Assembly: GCF_003958635.1 (NCBI RefSeq)
Contig: NZ_RSEK01000008.1
Location: forward strand, 62,001 to 126,000
DNA from: Altericroceibacterium xinjiangense
Lineage (GTDB): Bacteria; Pseudomonadota; Alphaproteobacteria; Sphingomonadales; Sphingomonadaceae
DNA length: 64,000 nucleotides
Reading direction: 5' to 3'
Made by a program: the position numbers and the translations under genes. The notes under the pieces were generated by a model. That model had not been told where the DNA came from. It was given only the letters and a program-made list of their open reading frames with translations, and did not search any database. Every line of letters starts with the position of its first letter. Within the stretch, counting starts at the first letter, position 1. Below, piece by piece: positions 28,603-37,195 of the stretch.

Positions 28603-29505
28603 TTAGCCGATATCGCCATCCTGGAGCGGCCAGCCCGGTCGCATCCCATAAGGCACGGCCGTCATGATCGCCTCGATCCTCCGGATCAGCCCCTGCTCGA
28701 TCCGAAAGCCTTCCGCGATCATCCAGCTGAACGGCCGATCCACCGCTCCTGTAATCCGGGTGCCGTCCGCCAGATCGTACTCCCGCACCGTGCCGCTATG
28801 GTCGAAGAAGGCCAGCGCAAAAACGAGCCCGCGCTCCGGATCGATCACCGGGAAGCGCCGGTCGCGGATGCGATCGACGAAGCGGAAGTACCCGGTTTCG
28901 AATTGCTGCCGCGCCGTGAGAGCGCGGAAATCCTCAGCATATGGCGTTTCGCGGCCTTCCGTCGGCTTCGGCGGGACCTGGGTAGTACGAAATCCGTTCT
29001 CGATCCGGAGACAGTCATCGGAGAAGGGATAGTCCCCCTGCCCGTCATTTCGCTCAAGTCCGCTGAAGTACTGGTTGGCAACGCGGCGCAAGTCGTCACG
29101 GCTCATCTGTTGGGCCTGCGGTACGGCGGCTGACCATTCGGGAGCCGGCGCGCCGGACTTGTCGAGCTCTGCTGGTCCATCCCCGAACGCTCCGCCCGTG
29201 CCGAACAGCTCAGGCCGCGCGGCGACCGCTTCGATCTCCCGGATCGTTCCGCCTGCCACCTGTGCCCGCACTGCGAGGTGCGACCGGGTGCGCCCTTCGA
29301 GCAATGTGGTAAAGCAGGCAAAGGTCCCTGCCTCCGCATCAACGAAGCGGTGAACGTAGGGGCCGACCCGGTCGGCTGTCGCCCACAAGCCATCCCCAAC
29401 CGGCAGTTCCTGCCCGTTCTCGGTATAGCGCGCATTCGGAGCGAGGCGATCGCCCGAAGTCCCTGTCAGCGTTTCCAGCAACCCCGCGAACGCACCTCGC
29501 GTCAT
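28603..29505 (-). CDS. NTF2/SnoaL-like protein of unknown function
   Basis: 300 residues from ATG 29505, which follows the stop of the CinA-like gene by one base (TGA-C-ATG), so the two are translationally linked. It looks like two fused NTF2-like halves: the first has FAGLLETLTGTSGDRLAPNA and YVHRFVDAEAG, the second DLRRVANQYFSGLERNDG and FSDDCLRIENG. Such folds act as small-molecule isomerases, hydratases or binding proteins. No signal peptide is seen. Substrate unknown. Confidence 0.7.
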   Translation of the reverse strand: MTRGAFAGLLETLTGTSGDRLAPNARYTENGQELPVGDGLWATADRVGPYVHRFVDAEAGTFACFTTLLEGRTRSHLAVRAQVAGGTIREIEAVAARPELFGTGGAFGDGPAELDKSGAPAPEWSAAVPQAQQMSRDDLRRVANQYFSGLERNDGQGDYPFSDDCLRIENGFRTTQVPPKPTEGRETPYAEDFRALTARQQFETGYFRFVDRIRDRRFPVIDPERGLVFALAFFDHSGTVREYDLADGTRITGAVDRPFSWMIAEGFRIEQGLIRRIEAIMTAVPYGMRPGWPLQDGDIG

Positions 29506-29506
29506 G

Positions 29507-30268
29507 TCAAATCCCTCCCGGAGTGAAGTCGTACCCGGCGGTGCCGAGTCCATCGCACAAGCTGTGGACCGCGCTTTGCAAGTCGTCCCGATCGGTGGAG
29601 CGAACCACGAAGTTTGCGCCGACCTTCCCTTCGCGGAAGAAGGGGTAGGAGCCGATCTGGCAATCGAGGTGGGCTTGTTCCACTTCCCGCAGCAAGTCAG
29701 CCACCTCGCTTTCCGCAACCCAGCAGCCGACCGTCTCGGCCAGAAGCGGCGCGCCGCCTTCCAGCGTTCCGGTCAAGGCATCGAGCATCTGCGCCGTAAT
29801 GTGCGGTACGCCTGCCATCAGGAAGATGTTGTGGATGCGGATTCCCGGCGCGCCTGACATGCGGTTGGGGATCAGGTCCGCCCCCTGCGGCACGCGGGCC
29901 ATCCTCAGCCGCGCCTCGTTCACCCCGCCGCGATCGGCGTAGTACGCCTCCAGCATCGCTTGTGCTTCGGGGTGGATCGTGACCGGCAGACCAAGCGCGG
30001 CGGCTACGGCATCGACGGTGATGTCGTCGTGCGTCGGGCCGATCCCGCCGGTGGTGAACAGGTAATCATGCTCGGTGCGGAGCGCGTTCACGGCCTCGGC
30101 GATCCGATCCATCGAATCGGAGACCACGCGCACTTCCATCAGGCGGATGCCTTGCACCTGCAGCCACCCTGCCACCTGGGCGATGTTCTTGTCGTGCGTT
30201 CGGCCGGACAGGATTTCATCGCCGATCACGATCAAAGCGGCGGTCCAGATGCGTTGCGGGTCTGCCAT
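29507..30268 (-). CDS. CinA-like molybdopterin-binding domain protein
   Basis: 253 residues. It opens TAALIVIGDEILSGRTHDKN and has the MoCF pocket FTTGGIGPTHDDITVDAVAA. The domain is that of the N-terminal half of CinA and of FAD synthetase-linked proteins; the C-terminal nicotinamide-nucleotide amidase domain is absent. It may be a pyrophosphatase of damaged or conjugated nucleotides, as in CinA. It is co-transcribed with the NTF2-like gene. Confidence 0.85.
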   Translation of the reverse strand: MADPQRIWTAALIVIGDEILSGRTHDKNIAQVAGWLQVQGIRLMEVRVVSDSMDRIAEAVNALRTEHDYLFTTGGIGPTHDDITVDAVAAALGLPVTIHPEAQAMLEAYYADRGGVNEARLRMARVPQGADLIPNRMSGAPGIRIHNIFLMAGVPHITAQMLDALTGTLEGGAPLLAETVGCWVAESEVADLLREVEQAHLDCQIGSYPFFREGKVGANFVVRSTDRDDLQSAVHSLCDGLGTAGYDFTPGGI

Positions 30269-30277
30269 GCAACAGGA

Positions 30278-31765
30278 TTAGGCGATTTCTTCCGCCGCCG
30301 CCACTGGCAGGAAGCGCAATACGCCGTCGTCCACCGGAACTTCGCGGAAGTTGCGCCGGTCCTCCAGGTAATCCTGGTTCAGTCGCCACGGGAGGGTGCC
30401 CGCGCTTTTCGGCATGCGCGACCGGGCGCGCTGGAGATACCCGGAGGAGAAGATCACGATGTCGTCCTCCGTCAGGCCGTGGCCCTTTGGCAGGTGCGGC
30501 ACCGCGATGGCGGCGCCCGTTTCCTGCATCCGGATGAGCACGCGGCACACGTAATCGGCTGTCTGGTCAGCCCGCAGCGTCCAGCTGGCGTTGAGATATC
30601 CGAACACCACCGCCAGGTTCGGCACGTTGGAGAACAGGCAGCTGCGGTAGAACCACCGCTGCGTGAAATCGATTGGCTCCCCGTCGAGGCTCACCGTTAC
30701 GCCCCCGCCAATGGCCATCTTCAGCCCCGTCGCGGTAACGACGATGTCGGCCGGCAGCGTCTCGCCGGATTCGAGCCGGATACCCTCGGGTTCGAACGTC
30801 GCGATTCGGTCGGTCACGATCGAGGCCGCGCCCTCCCCAATTGCGGCGAACAGATCGCCGTCCGGCACAAGGCACAAGCGCTGGTCCCAGGGGCCGTAGG
30901 GCGGCTGGAAATGACGTGGATCGTAGTGCTCCCCCAGTTCCTTCTTCAGCGCGCGGGACAAGTACTTCGCCACACCCTTCGGCTTGCGGCGTGCCAGTTT
31001 GAAGAACCAGTCGTGGAGCCGGACGTCCTTTTCGCGGATCAGCCATTCCGCCAGCCGCCGGGGCAGGAACCGGCGCAGCCGCAGCGCGAACCGGTCAACC
31101 GAGGCTCCCGCTGCCATCCAGGTGGGGGTCCGCTGCAGCATGGTTACATGGGCGGCCCGTTCGGCCATGGACGGAACGATCGTCACCGCCGTCGCGCCCG
31201 ATCCGATCACCACCACGCGCTTGCCTGTCCAGTCGAGGTCCTGCGGCCAGAACTGCGGGTGAGCCACGGTGCCGCTGAACCGCTCCAGACCGGGAAGCCG
31301 CGGGTCGTGCGGTTCATCATAGTCGTAGTACCCGGACGCAAGATAGACGAACCGGGCGTGTACTTCGTGCCGCCCGGACTCGTCCTCTACCGTCACGGTC
31401 CACAGCGCCGACGCGGAATCCCAGTCCGCCGACAGCACCCGGGTGTCGAAACGGATCTGCCGGGATACGTCGTGTCTGCGGGCAACGTCTTCCAGATAAT
31501 CCCGGATCGCCGCGCCTTCGGCAATCGCGGTCTCATCGGTCCACGGTGCGAAACCGAAGCCGAGGGTGTGCATGCTGCTGTCCGACCGGATGCCGGGATA
31601 GCGGAACAAATCCCATGTGCCGCCTAGGTGGGACCGCCGCTCCAGGATCGTGAAGCTGCGATCCGGACATGCCGCGCGCATGTGCGCGGCCATGGAGATG
31701 CCGGAAATCCCCGCGCCAACGATAGCCACGTCGACAACAGCCGGCTCGGGTGAAGTTGCGTCCAA
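30278..31765 (-). CDS. Flavin-containing monooxygenase (Baeyer-Villiger type, EthA/MymA-like)
   Basis: 495 residues. The FAD-binding Rossmann motif is VAIVGAGISGISMAAHMR and the NADPH motif VVVIGSGATAVTIVPSMAE. Between them the Baeyer-Villiger fingerprint FSGTVAHPQFWPQ is intact, and the phrase HLGGTWDLFRYPGIRSDSS is typical of this branch. It inserts oxygen next to a ketone or oxidises a heteroatom; the substrate is not predictable. It lies nine bases beyond the CinA-like gene start on the same strand, forming a possible three-gene unit. Confidence 0.88.
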   Translation of the reverse strand: MDATSPEPAVVDVAIVGAGISGISMAAHMRAACPDRSFTILERRSHLGGTWDLFRYPGIRSDSSMHTLGFGFAPWTDETAIAEGAAIRDYLEDVARRHDVSRQIRFDTRVLSADWDSASALWTVTVEDESGRHEVHARFVYLASGYYDYDEPHDPRLPGLERFSGTVAHPQFWPQDLDWTGKRVVVIGSGATAVTIVPSMAERAAHVTMLQRTPTWMAAGASVDRFALRLRRFLPRRLAEWLIREKDVRLHDWFFKLARRKPKGVAKYLSRALKKELGEHYDPRHFQPPYGPWDQRLCLVPDGDLFAAIGEGAASIVTDRIATFEPEGIRLESGETLPADIVVTATGLKMAIGGGVTVSLDGEPIDFTQRWFYRSCLFSNVPNLAVVFGYLNASWTLRADQTADYVCRVLIRMQETGAAIAVPHLPKGHGLTEDDIVIFSSGYLQRARSRMPKSAGTLPWRLNQDYLEDRRNFREVPVDDGVLRFLPVAAAEEIA

Positions 31766-31843
31766 GGGATCCCCTTTGCCTCTGGTTGGCGTCCTTCGAT
31801 ACGGGACCGGGCGAGCGCTCGCAAATCAGCGAGGCGAGGGCGA

Positions 31844-32098
31844 ATGGCTGGAGGTTCGAAGGCCGTCATCCTGCGAGCGCTGACCGTGAACGTCGGGATC
31901 GCTGCCGCCAAGTCGGTCGCCGGAGGGATCACCGGCTCTTGGGCGATAGCGAAGAAAAGGCGTGCACAGCGCGGTCGATGCGAGCGAGCAGCTTCTGCTG
32001 CTTCATGGCGCCAACGAAGCACCGGGCCGCCGACAGCGATGCACCCGCTGTGGTTCGGGCGGAAATCGTACTTCCGGGCTTTCGCGGTAAGGACCTGA
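31844..32098 (+). pseudogene. Cation diffusion facilitator (CDF) transporter, truncated and frameshifted remnant
   Basis: The ATG at 31844 opens MAGGSKAVILRALTVNVGIA and continues AAKSVAGGITGS, the typical first helix of a CDF metal exporter. From about 31959 similarity moves to the +1 frame (GVHSAVDASEQLLLLHGA, the helix-2 motif) and from about 32015 returns to the first frame (RSTGPPTAMHPLWFGRKSYF, like the family's RPPD..HPFGYGRE.YF). Reading then ends after some 30 residues at TGA 32098, so helices 3-6 and the cytoplasmic domain are gone. Two compensating shifts plus truncation make it non-functional. It converges on folD. Confidence 0.72.
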
Positions 32099-32113
32099 GC
32101 TAGCTGCTCTGGA

Positions 32114-32974
32114 CTAACCCAGTGCGGTTTCCGCTGCCTGTACCGTGTTGGCGAGCAGGCAGGCGATGGTCATCGGACCGACACCGCCGGGCACCGGGGT
32201 CACCGCGCGGGCATGCTGCACTTCGTCGAAGGCGACGTCGCCGACAAGCCGGTCCTTGCCGTTCTCGCCCGGGATGCGGGTAATGCCGACATCGATGATC
32301 ACCGCGCCGGGCTTCACCCACCAGCCCTTGACCAGCCGCGGCGCGCCGGCGGCGGCAACGATGATGTCCGCCTTCCTGCAGAGATCGGGCAGGTTCTTGG
32401 TTTCGATATGCGTGACGGTGACGGTCGCTTCCCGCTCCAGCAGCAGCATCGCGATCGGCTTGCCGACAATGTTGGACTTGCCGATCACCACCGCGTCCAG
32501 CCCGGTAATGTCGTCGATCACCGTGTCGATCAGTTTCATCACGCCGAGCGGGGTGCAGGGGATCAGCCCCCCGGTCCCGGTGGACAAGCGCCCGACGTTG
32601 ACCGGATGGAACCCGTCCACGTCCTTGCCCGGATCGATCGCGTCGAGCACCGCGCCTTCATCGATGTGAGCAGGCAGCGGCACTTGCACCAGCACCCCGT
32701 GAACTTCCGGATCGGCGTTGAGCCGGGCGATCAGGGTCAGCAGCGCGTCCTGAGTCGTGTTTTCGGGCAGGCGGTGCTCGAACGAGCGGATGCCTACCTT
32801 GCGGCAGCTCTTGATCTTGTGCGCGACGTAAACTTCGCTTGCCGGGTCGCGGCCGACAAGGACGACAGCCAGTCCGGGCGTGACGCCGGTGCGCGCGGCA
32901 AGCGCGCGGACCTGCTCTGCCACTTCATCTTCCAGCCCGGCGGCGATCGCCCGGCCGTCGATCCGTTCAGCCAT
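32114..32974 (-). CDS. folD: Bifunctional methylene-THF dehydrogenase / methenyl-THF cyclohydrolase (copy 1)
   Basis: 286 residues. Opens with RIDGRAIAAGLEDEV; the catalytic YVAHKIKSCRKVGI (Tyr and Lys), QVPLPAHIDE, the NADP-binding GKSNIVGKPIAMLLL and the final [16 protein letters not shown] are all present. It converts 5,10-methylene-THF to 10-formyl-THF. A second folD lies at 47851 in a housekeeping setting. This copy is third in a metF-purU-folD operon, which suggests a dedicated role in oxidising one-carbon units from O-demethylation. Confidence 0.95.
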   Translation of the reverse strand: MAERIDGRAIAAGLEDEVAEQVRALAARTGVTPGLAVVLVGRDPASEVYVAHKIKSCRKVGIRSFEHRLPENTTQDALLTLIARLNADPEVHGVLVQVPLPAHIDEGAVLDAIDPGKDVDGFHPVNVGRLSTGTGGLIPCTPLGVMKLIDTVIDDITGLDAVVIGKSNIVGKPIAMLLLEREATVTVTHIETKNLPDLCRKADIIVAAAGAPRLVKGWWVKPGAVIIDVGITRIPGENGKDRLVGDVAFDEVQHARAVTPVPGGVGPMTIACLLANTVQAAETALG

Positions 32975-33005
32975 CGTCCCTGTTTCCCTCAACCTAACGT
33001 TTCCA

Positions 33006-33857
33006 TCAGTCGAAGACGACCGTGCGGTGCCCGTTGAGGAACACGCGGTCCTCAAGGTGCGACTTGACCGCACGGGCCAGCACCCGGCGCTCCACGTCGC
33101 GGCCTTTGGCAACCAGCTCGTCCGGCGTTTCGCGGTGGCTGACCGTCTGCACGTCCTGCGCGATGATCGGACCTTCGTCGAGATCGGCGGTGACGTAGTG
33201 GCTGGTCGCGCCGATCATCTTCACGCCGCGATCGTATGCCTGGTGGTACGGCTTGGCGCCCTTGAAGCCCGGCAGGAATGAGTGGTGGATGTTGATGCAG
33301 CGGCCCGAGAGGAACCCGGCGAGATCGTCCGACAGGATCTGCATGTAGCGGGCAAGCACGACCAGCTCAGCCCCGGAATCGGTGATGATCTGCTTGATCT
33401 GCGCTTCCTGCTGCGGCTTCGTGTCCTTGGTGATCGGCAGGTAGTGGTAGGGAATGTCCTGGATCAGCGAGGTGGTCAGCACTTCCTGCGGGTGATTATT
33501 GATCACCGCGACCACGTTCATGTTAATTTCGCCGATGCGCATCCGGTAGAGCAGATCGCCGAAAGCATGGTCGAACTTGGAGACCATCAGCACGACCTTG
33601 GGGCAGTAGTCGGGCGCGCGCAGCTTCCAGTCCATGCCGAACTGGGACGCGATGCCTTCGAACTTGCCGCGCAGGTCCTCGGCGTTCGCGCCTTCGTCGG
33701 TGAATTCAGCGCGGATGAAGAAGTTGCCGCTGATGGGATCGGCGTACTGCTGCAGGTCGACGATATCGGCGCCGTTATCGGCCAGGAAGCCCGATACCCG
33801 GGCGACGAGGCCCGGCTGGTTCCGGCACGATGCTGCGAGCGTGAAAGTGTTGTTCAC
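33006..33857 (-). CDS. purU: Formyltetrahydrofolate deformylase
   Basis: 283 residues from a GTG at 33857 preceded by AAGGAGAGA. An N-terminal ACT domain (about 1-85; LAASCRNQPGLVARVSGFLA) precedes a formyltransferase fold with ARYMQILSDD and the catalytic NIHHSFLPGFKGAKPYHQAY. It hydrolyses 10-formyl-THF to formate and free THF. Placed 54 bases after metF and 31 before folD, it would complete release of the methyl carbon as formate. Confidence 0.95.
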   Translation of the reverse strand: MNNTFTLAASCRNQPGLVARVSGFLADNGADIVDLQQYADPISGNFFIRAEFTDEGANAEDLRGKFEGIASQFGMDWKLRAPDYCPKVVLMVSKFDHAFGDLLYRMRIGEINMNVVAVINNHPQEVLTTSLIQDIPYHYLPITKDTKPQQEAQIKQIITDSGAELVVLARYMQILSDDLAGFLSGRCINIHHSFLPGFKGAKPYHQAYDRGVKMIGATSHYVTADLDEGPIIAQDVQTVSHRETPDELVAKGRDVERRVLARAVKSHLEDRVFLNGHRTVVFD

Positions 33858-33911
33858 GACTGTCTCTCCTTGAATGTCTGCTGTCGGACCGCTGAGCGAA
33901 CCTTGGGCCGA

Positions 33912-34784
33912 TCAGTGCTTGTCAGCGTACTTGTTGATCCATTCGGCCGTCGCCTTGAGGTTCCCGAACGGGTAGAAGTGCAGCCGTACGCGGCCATGTT
34001 CCGCGTCGTTCATCCCGGCCGCGAGCGAGTTCACCAGCTTGTCGGGTCCCGCGCTGCCGATGAGGTTGGTCAGCGAAATGCCGTACTTCTTCATGACGGA
34101 AGCGGACGCACCGACGCCGCAGCGCTTGGCGAAACCGAGCAGGCGCTTGATGCCGGCGGGTCCCGGAACACCGATGCGCACGGGCGCATCGATCCCGCGT
34201 TCCCGCATTTCCTTCAGCCAGTTCAGGATCGCGTCGTCGTCGAAGGCGAACTGGGTAACGATCAGCGGCGTCAGCCCGCGTTCGCGCACGGCGGCGATCT
34301 TCTGTTCCATCCAGACCCACAGATCGGGCTTGGAGACGTTCGGGTGACCTTCGGGATGACCGCCCAGGCCGACGATCTCGATCCCGTGCTTTTCCAGGAG
34401 ACCCGTCTGGATGATCTGCAGCGAGTTTTCGTACGGGCCTTCCGCCTGCGGCGGATCGCCGGCGATGATGAACACGCGCTTCACGCCGGCTTCGGTCGTG
34501 ATCCGGCGCAAGTAGTCGTCGAGAATTGCCTCGGAGCCGAGACGGCGGGCGGACAAGTGGACGATCGGTTCGAACCCGAGATCGCGCACCAGCTTGGCTG
34601 CTTCGACGCGCTGGTCCATTTCCTCGCCCGGAAGGAACGTCACGGCAATCTGGGTGCCGGGACGGATCAGCGGCGCGGCTTCGCGCAGGCCGTCCATCTC
34701 CTTGGCGGTCATTTCCAGCGAGTAGCCGTCAACCATGTTGCTGCGCGGCTTGTCCCAATCGGGGTGGATGGCGGCGTATGACAC
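33912..34784 (-). CDS. metF: Methylenetetrahydrofolate reductase-like protein
   Basis: 290 residues from GTG 34784, preceded by GGAGAGAAG (a longer frame to 34847 runs through a tandem repeat and is rejected). The FAD-binding TIM barrel of MetF is seen in YSLEMTAKEMDGL, EPIVHLSARRLGSEA, VFIIAGDPPQAEGPYENS and LIVTQFAFDDDA. It interconverts methylene-THF and 5-methyl-THF. Beside a LigM-type demethylase the reaction would run from methyl-THF to methylene-THF, as proposed for Sphingobium SYK-6. It is the first gene of metF-purU-folD and diverges from the hydrolase-ligM pair. Confidence 0.9.
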   Translation of the reverse strand: MSYAAIHPDWDKPRSNMVDGYSLEMTAKEMDGLREAAPLIRPGTQIAVTFLPGEEMDQRVEAAKLVRDLGFEPIVHLSARRLGSEAILDDYLRRITTEAGVKRVFIIAGDPPQAEGPYENSLQIIQTGLLEKHGIEIVGLGGHPEGHPNVSKPDLWVWMEQKIAAVRERGLTPLIVTQFAFDDDAILNWLKEMRERGIDAPVRIGVPGPAGIKRLLGFAKRCGVGASASVMKKYGISLTNLIGSAGPDKLVNSLAAGMNDAEHGRVRLHFYPFGNLKATAEWINKYADKH

Positions 34785-34798
34785 TTTCGCTTCTCTCC

Positions 34799-34856
34799 TC
34801 TCGCACAGGGTAGCGCATAGCTCCCCGTCTCGCACGGGATAGCGCATAGCTCCCGG
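34799..34856. repeat. Tandem repeat, two 29-bp units, in the metF leader
   Basis: Unit 1 (34799-34827) and unit 2 (34828-34856) share TCTCGCAC and a core TAGCGCATAGCTCCC, differing at a few positions. They lie between the metF start and the 16-bp palindrome at 34892. Confidence 0.8.
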
Positions 34857-34891
34857 CTGTCTTCGCGAAAAGCCCTAGCCGAACGAGTTTA

Positions 34892-34907
34892 TTTCGTATA
34901 GGCGAAA
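34892..34907. promoter_or_regulatory. Candidate IclR operator between metF and the hydrolase-ligM pair
   Basis: TTTCGTATAGGCGAAA, imperfect 16-bp palindrome. It matches TTTCGCATACGTGAAA (minus strand, 42723-42708) at 13 of 16 positions. It sits in the divergent region, 108 bases from metF and 44 from the hydrolase start, so it could control both directions. Confidence 0.65.
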
Positions 34908-34950
34908 ATTTCACAGAGGCGAACGACGCTCCGAAAGGGTTTTCCACGCA

Positions 34951-35658
34951 ATGCTGCTGCTCCTTCCCGGCCTGATCTGCGATGCGCGCATCTTCGCGCG
35001 CCAGCTGGATGCGTTCGCGGACGCAAAGGCGGTGGACGGCTACGGAACGGCGGGCAGCTTTGAGGCCATGGCCCGGATCGCGCTGGATCAGGCGGACAAG
35101 GAACAGCCGGGCGCGCGATTCGACCTGCTTGGTCATTCGATGGGCGCCCGCGTTGCACTGGAGGTCTATCGCCTCGCACCGGAACGGGTCCGCCGGATCG
35201 CGCTCGTCAGCACAGGGGCGCACCCCGTCGGCGAACAGGAACCCGCCAAGCGCGGCGGATTGCAGCGCGTAGGCCACGAACGCGGGTTCGACGCCCTGCT
35301 CGACCTCTGGCTGCCGCCGATGATCGGAGAGCCGAACCGCGACAAGCCCGAAATCGCCGGCCCCTTGCGCGAGATGTGCCGCAGCCGGGGCCAGGACGTG
35401 TTCGACGCCCAGATCAAGGCCTTGCTCGGCCGCGGCGACCAGCGGCTCGTCCTGCCGACGATTTCCTGCCCGGCGCTGGTGATGACGGGTGAGCTCGACA
35501 GCTGGAGCCCGCCCGCCCAGCACGAACAGATTGCGGCGATGATCCCGAATTCGCAACTCGTCGTCGTACCGGGGGCTGGACACATGCTCCCGGTCGAAGC
35601 ACCCGACGCAATGAACGCGGCCATTTCCCGCTGGCGCGCCGCGCCGGCGAACGACTGA
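34951..35658 (+). CDS. Alpha/beta hydrolase
   Basis: 235 residues. The nucleophile elbow LLGHSMGARVAL holds the catalytic serine, and the C-terminal GAGHMLPVEAP holds the histidine; the acid is probably Asp in MTGELDSWSPP. It is a short cytoplasmic esterase-like protein without signal peptide. Being 37 bases upstream of the LigM-type gene and divergent from metF, it may free methoxy-aromatic acids from esters; this is inference. Confidence 0.85.
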   Translation: MLLLLPGLICDARIFARQLDAFADAKAVDGYGTAGSFEAMARIALDQADKEQPGARFDLLGHSMGARVALEVYRLAPERVRRIALVSTGAHPVGEQEPAKRGGLQRVGHERGFDALLDLWLPPMIGEPNRDKPEIAGPLREMCRSRGQDVFDAQIKALLGRGDQRLVLPTISCPALVMTGELDSWSPPAQHEQIAAMIPNSQLVVVPGAGHMLPVEAPDAMNAAISRWRAAPAND

Positions 35659-35695
35659 CCTACCTTCAACCCCAACCCTCGAGGAGAGGCATCCA

Positions 35696-37102
35696 ATGAG
35701 CGAACAGAACCTCCAGCAGAAGCTGGACCAGGAAGGCAACATCGTTGAATTCCTGCGCAACCAGCAAGTCGGTCCGAACGTCTATCCAGGCGTTCCGGCA
35801 GAATATTCCAACTGGCGCGAAGAACAGCGCGGCTGGGCCGAATCCGCGGTGCTCTTCAACCAGAGCTACCACATGGTCGAACTGTACGTGTCCGGTCCGG
35901 ACGCGGCCAAGATGCTCGAGTACCTCGGCATCAACAGCTTCAAGAACTTCGCCGTCGACAAGGCGAAGCAGTGGGTTCCCGTGACCCCGGACGGCTACGT
36001 CATCGGCGACGTGATCCTGTTCCACCTCGAAGAAGACGTCTACAGCCTGGTCGGCCGCGCACCCGCGATCGAGTGGGTCGAATTCCACGCCGACACCGGC
36101 GACTGGAACGTGACGGTTGAGCGTGACGAGCGGACCGCGATGCGGACCGACGGCAAGCGCAAGAACTATCGCTTCCAGCTCCAGGGCCCGAACGCGATGA
36201 AGGTGCTGGAACGCGCGATGGGCCAGACCCCGCCGGACCTCAAGTTCTTCAACATGGCCACCGTGAAGTTCGCCGGCAAGGATGTCCGCGCGCTGCGTCA
36301 CGGCATGGCCGGTCAGCCGGGCTACGAACTGTTCGGCCCCTGGGAAGACTACCAGGCCGTCCACTCCGCGCTGGTCGAAGCCGGCAAGGACTTCGGCCTC
36401 AAGCTGGTCGGCGGCCGCGCCTATTCGTCGAACACGCTGGAATCGGGCTGGCTGCCCTCCCCACTGCCGGCGATCTACACCGGCAACGATCCGATGCTGA
36501 AGCAGTACCGTGAGTGGCTCTCGGCCAACTCCTACGAAGGCAAGTGCTCGGTCGGCGGCTCCTACGTTCCGGAAACCGTTGACGGCTACTACCTGACGCC
36601 GTGGGACATCGGTTACGGCATCATCGTCAAGTTCGATCACGACTTCGTCGGTCGCGAAGCGCTTGAGAAGATGAAGGACCAGAAGCACAAGACCAAGGTC
36701 ACGCTCGCCCTCGACAACGAGGACGTGGCCCGCGTCATGAGCTCAATGTTCACCAAGGGCAGCAGCCGCGCGAAGTACTTCGAGTTCCCGAGCGCGGTGT
36801 ACGCGATGCATCCGTTCGACGAAGTGCGTTCCGACGGCAAGGTGATCGGCGTTTCGACGTGGATCGGCTACAGCTCGAACGAAGGCAAGATGCTCTCCAT
36901 CGCCATGATCGATCCCGATCAGGTCGAAATGGGCAAGGCCGTGACCCTCGTCTGGGGCGAACCGAACGGCGGCACCAGCAAGCCGACGGTCGAGCCGCAC
37001 GAGCAGACCGAGATCAAGGCCTACATCAGCCCGGTTCCGTACTCCGAAACCGCGCGCGATGCCTACGCCGACAGCTGGCGCAAGGCAGGCGTCGGTCAGT
37101 AA
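35696..37102 (+). CDS. ligM: THF-dependent aromatic O-demethylase (LigM/DesA type, GcvT family)
   Basis: 468 residues, close to the 471 of LigM from Sphingobium SYK-6. The GcvT aminomethyltransferase-like fold shows AVLFNQSYHMVELYVSGPDA, RYRFQLQGPNA-type (here NYRFQLQGPNAMKVLERAM), GQPGYELFGPWEDY and NTLESGWLPSPLPAIYTG. Family members move the methyl group of vanillate, syringate or 3-O-methylgallate to THF, giving 5-methyl-THF. Which substrate this one uses cannot be told. The ribosome site GAGGAGAGG is excellent, suggesting high expression. The divergent metF-purU-folD would recycle the methyl-THF. No ligH-type formyl-THF ligase is in the window. Confidence 0.88.
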   Translation: MSEQNLQQKLDQEGNIVEFLRNQQVGPNVYPGVPAEYSNWREEQRGWAESAVLFNQSYHMVELYVSGPDAAKMLEYLGINSFKNFAVDKAKQWVPVTPDGYVIGDVILFHLEEDVYSLVGRAPAIEWVEFHADTGDWNVTVERDERTAMRTDGKRKNYRFQLQGPNAMKVLERAMGQTPPDLKFFNMATVKFAGKDVRALRHGMAGQPGYELFGPWEDYQAVHSALVEAGKDFGLKLVGGRAYSSNTLESGWLPSPLPAIYTGNDPMLKQYREWLSANSYEGKCSVGGSYVPETVDGYYLTPWDIGYGIIVKFDHDFVGREALEKMKDQKHKTKVTLALDNEDVARVMSSMFTKGSSRAKYFEFPSAVYAMHPFDEVRSDGKVIGVSTWIGYSSNEGKMLSIAMIDPDQVEMGKAVTLVWGEPNGGTSKPTVEPHEQTEIKAYISPVPYSETARDAYADSWRKAGVGQ

Positions 37103-37131
37103 TCTGACGCTTCGCTTCACGGCGAAAAAAG

Positions 37132-37161
37132 AAGGGCGGTCACCTCGCGGTGGCCGCCCTT
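37132..37161. terminator. Bidirectional terminator between ligM and the TonB receptor gene
   Basis: AAGGGCGGTCACC pairs with GGTGGCCGCCCTT around TCGC (one G-T pair). Plus-strand reading ends in TTTCAGTT; minus-strand reading ends in a run from the AAAAAA at 37126-37131. It serves both converging genes. Confidence 0.88.
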
Positions 37162-37195
37162 TCAGTTGGGACAGGGCTGCGTATGAGACACCCCG

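Noticed and set aside
34785..34950. SAM or SAH riboswitch ahead of metF
   Set aside because: The leader holds a tandem repeat and a palindrome but none of the conserved riboswitch cores I could match by eye.
37112..37131. TTCG...CGAA symmetry after ligM as a third copy of the candidate IclR operator
   Set aside because: Spacing and centre differ from TTTCGYATASGYGAAA and the site lies between a stop codon and a terminator.
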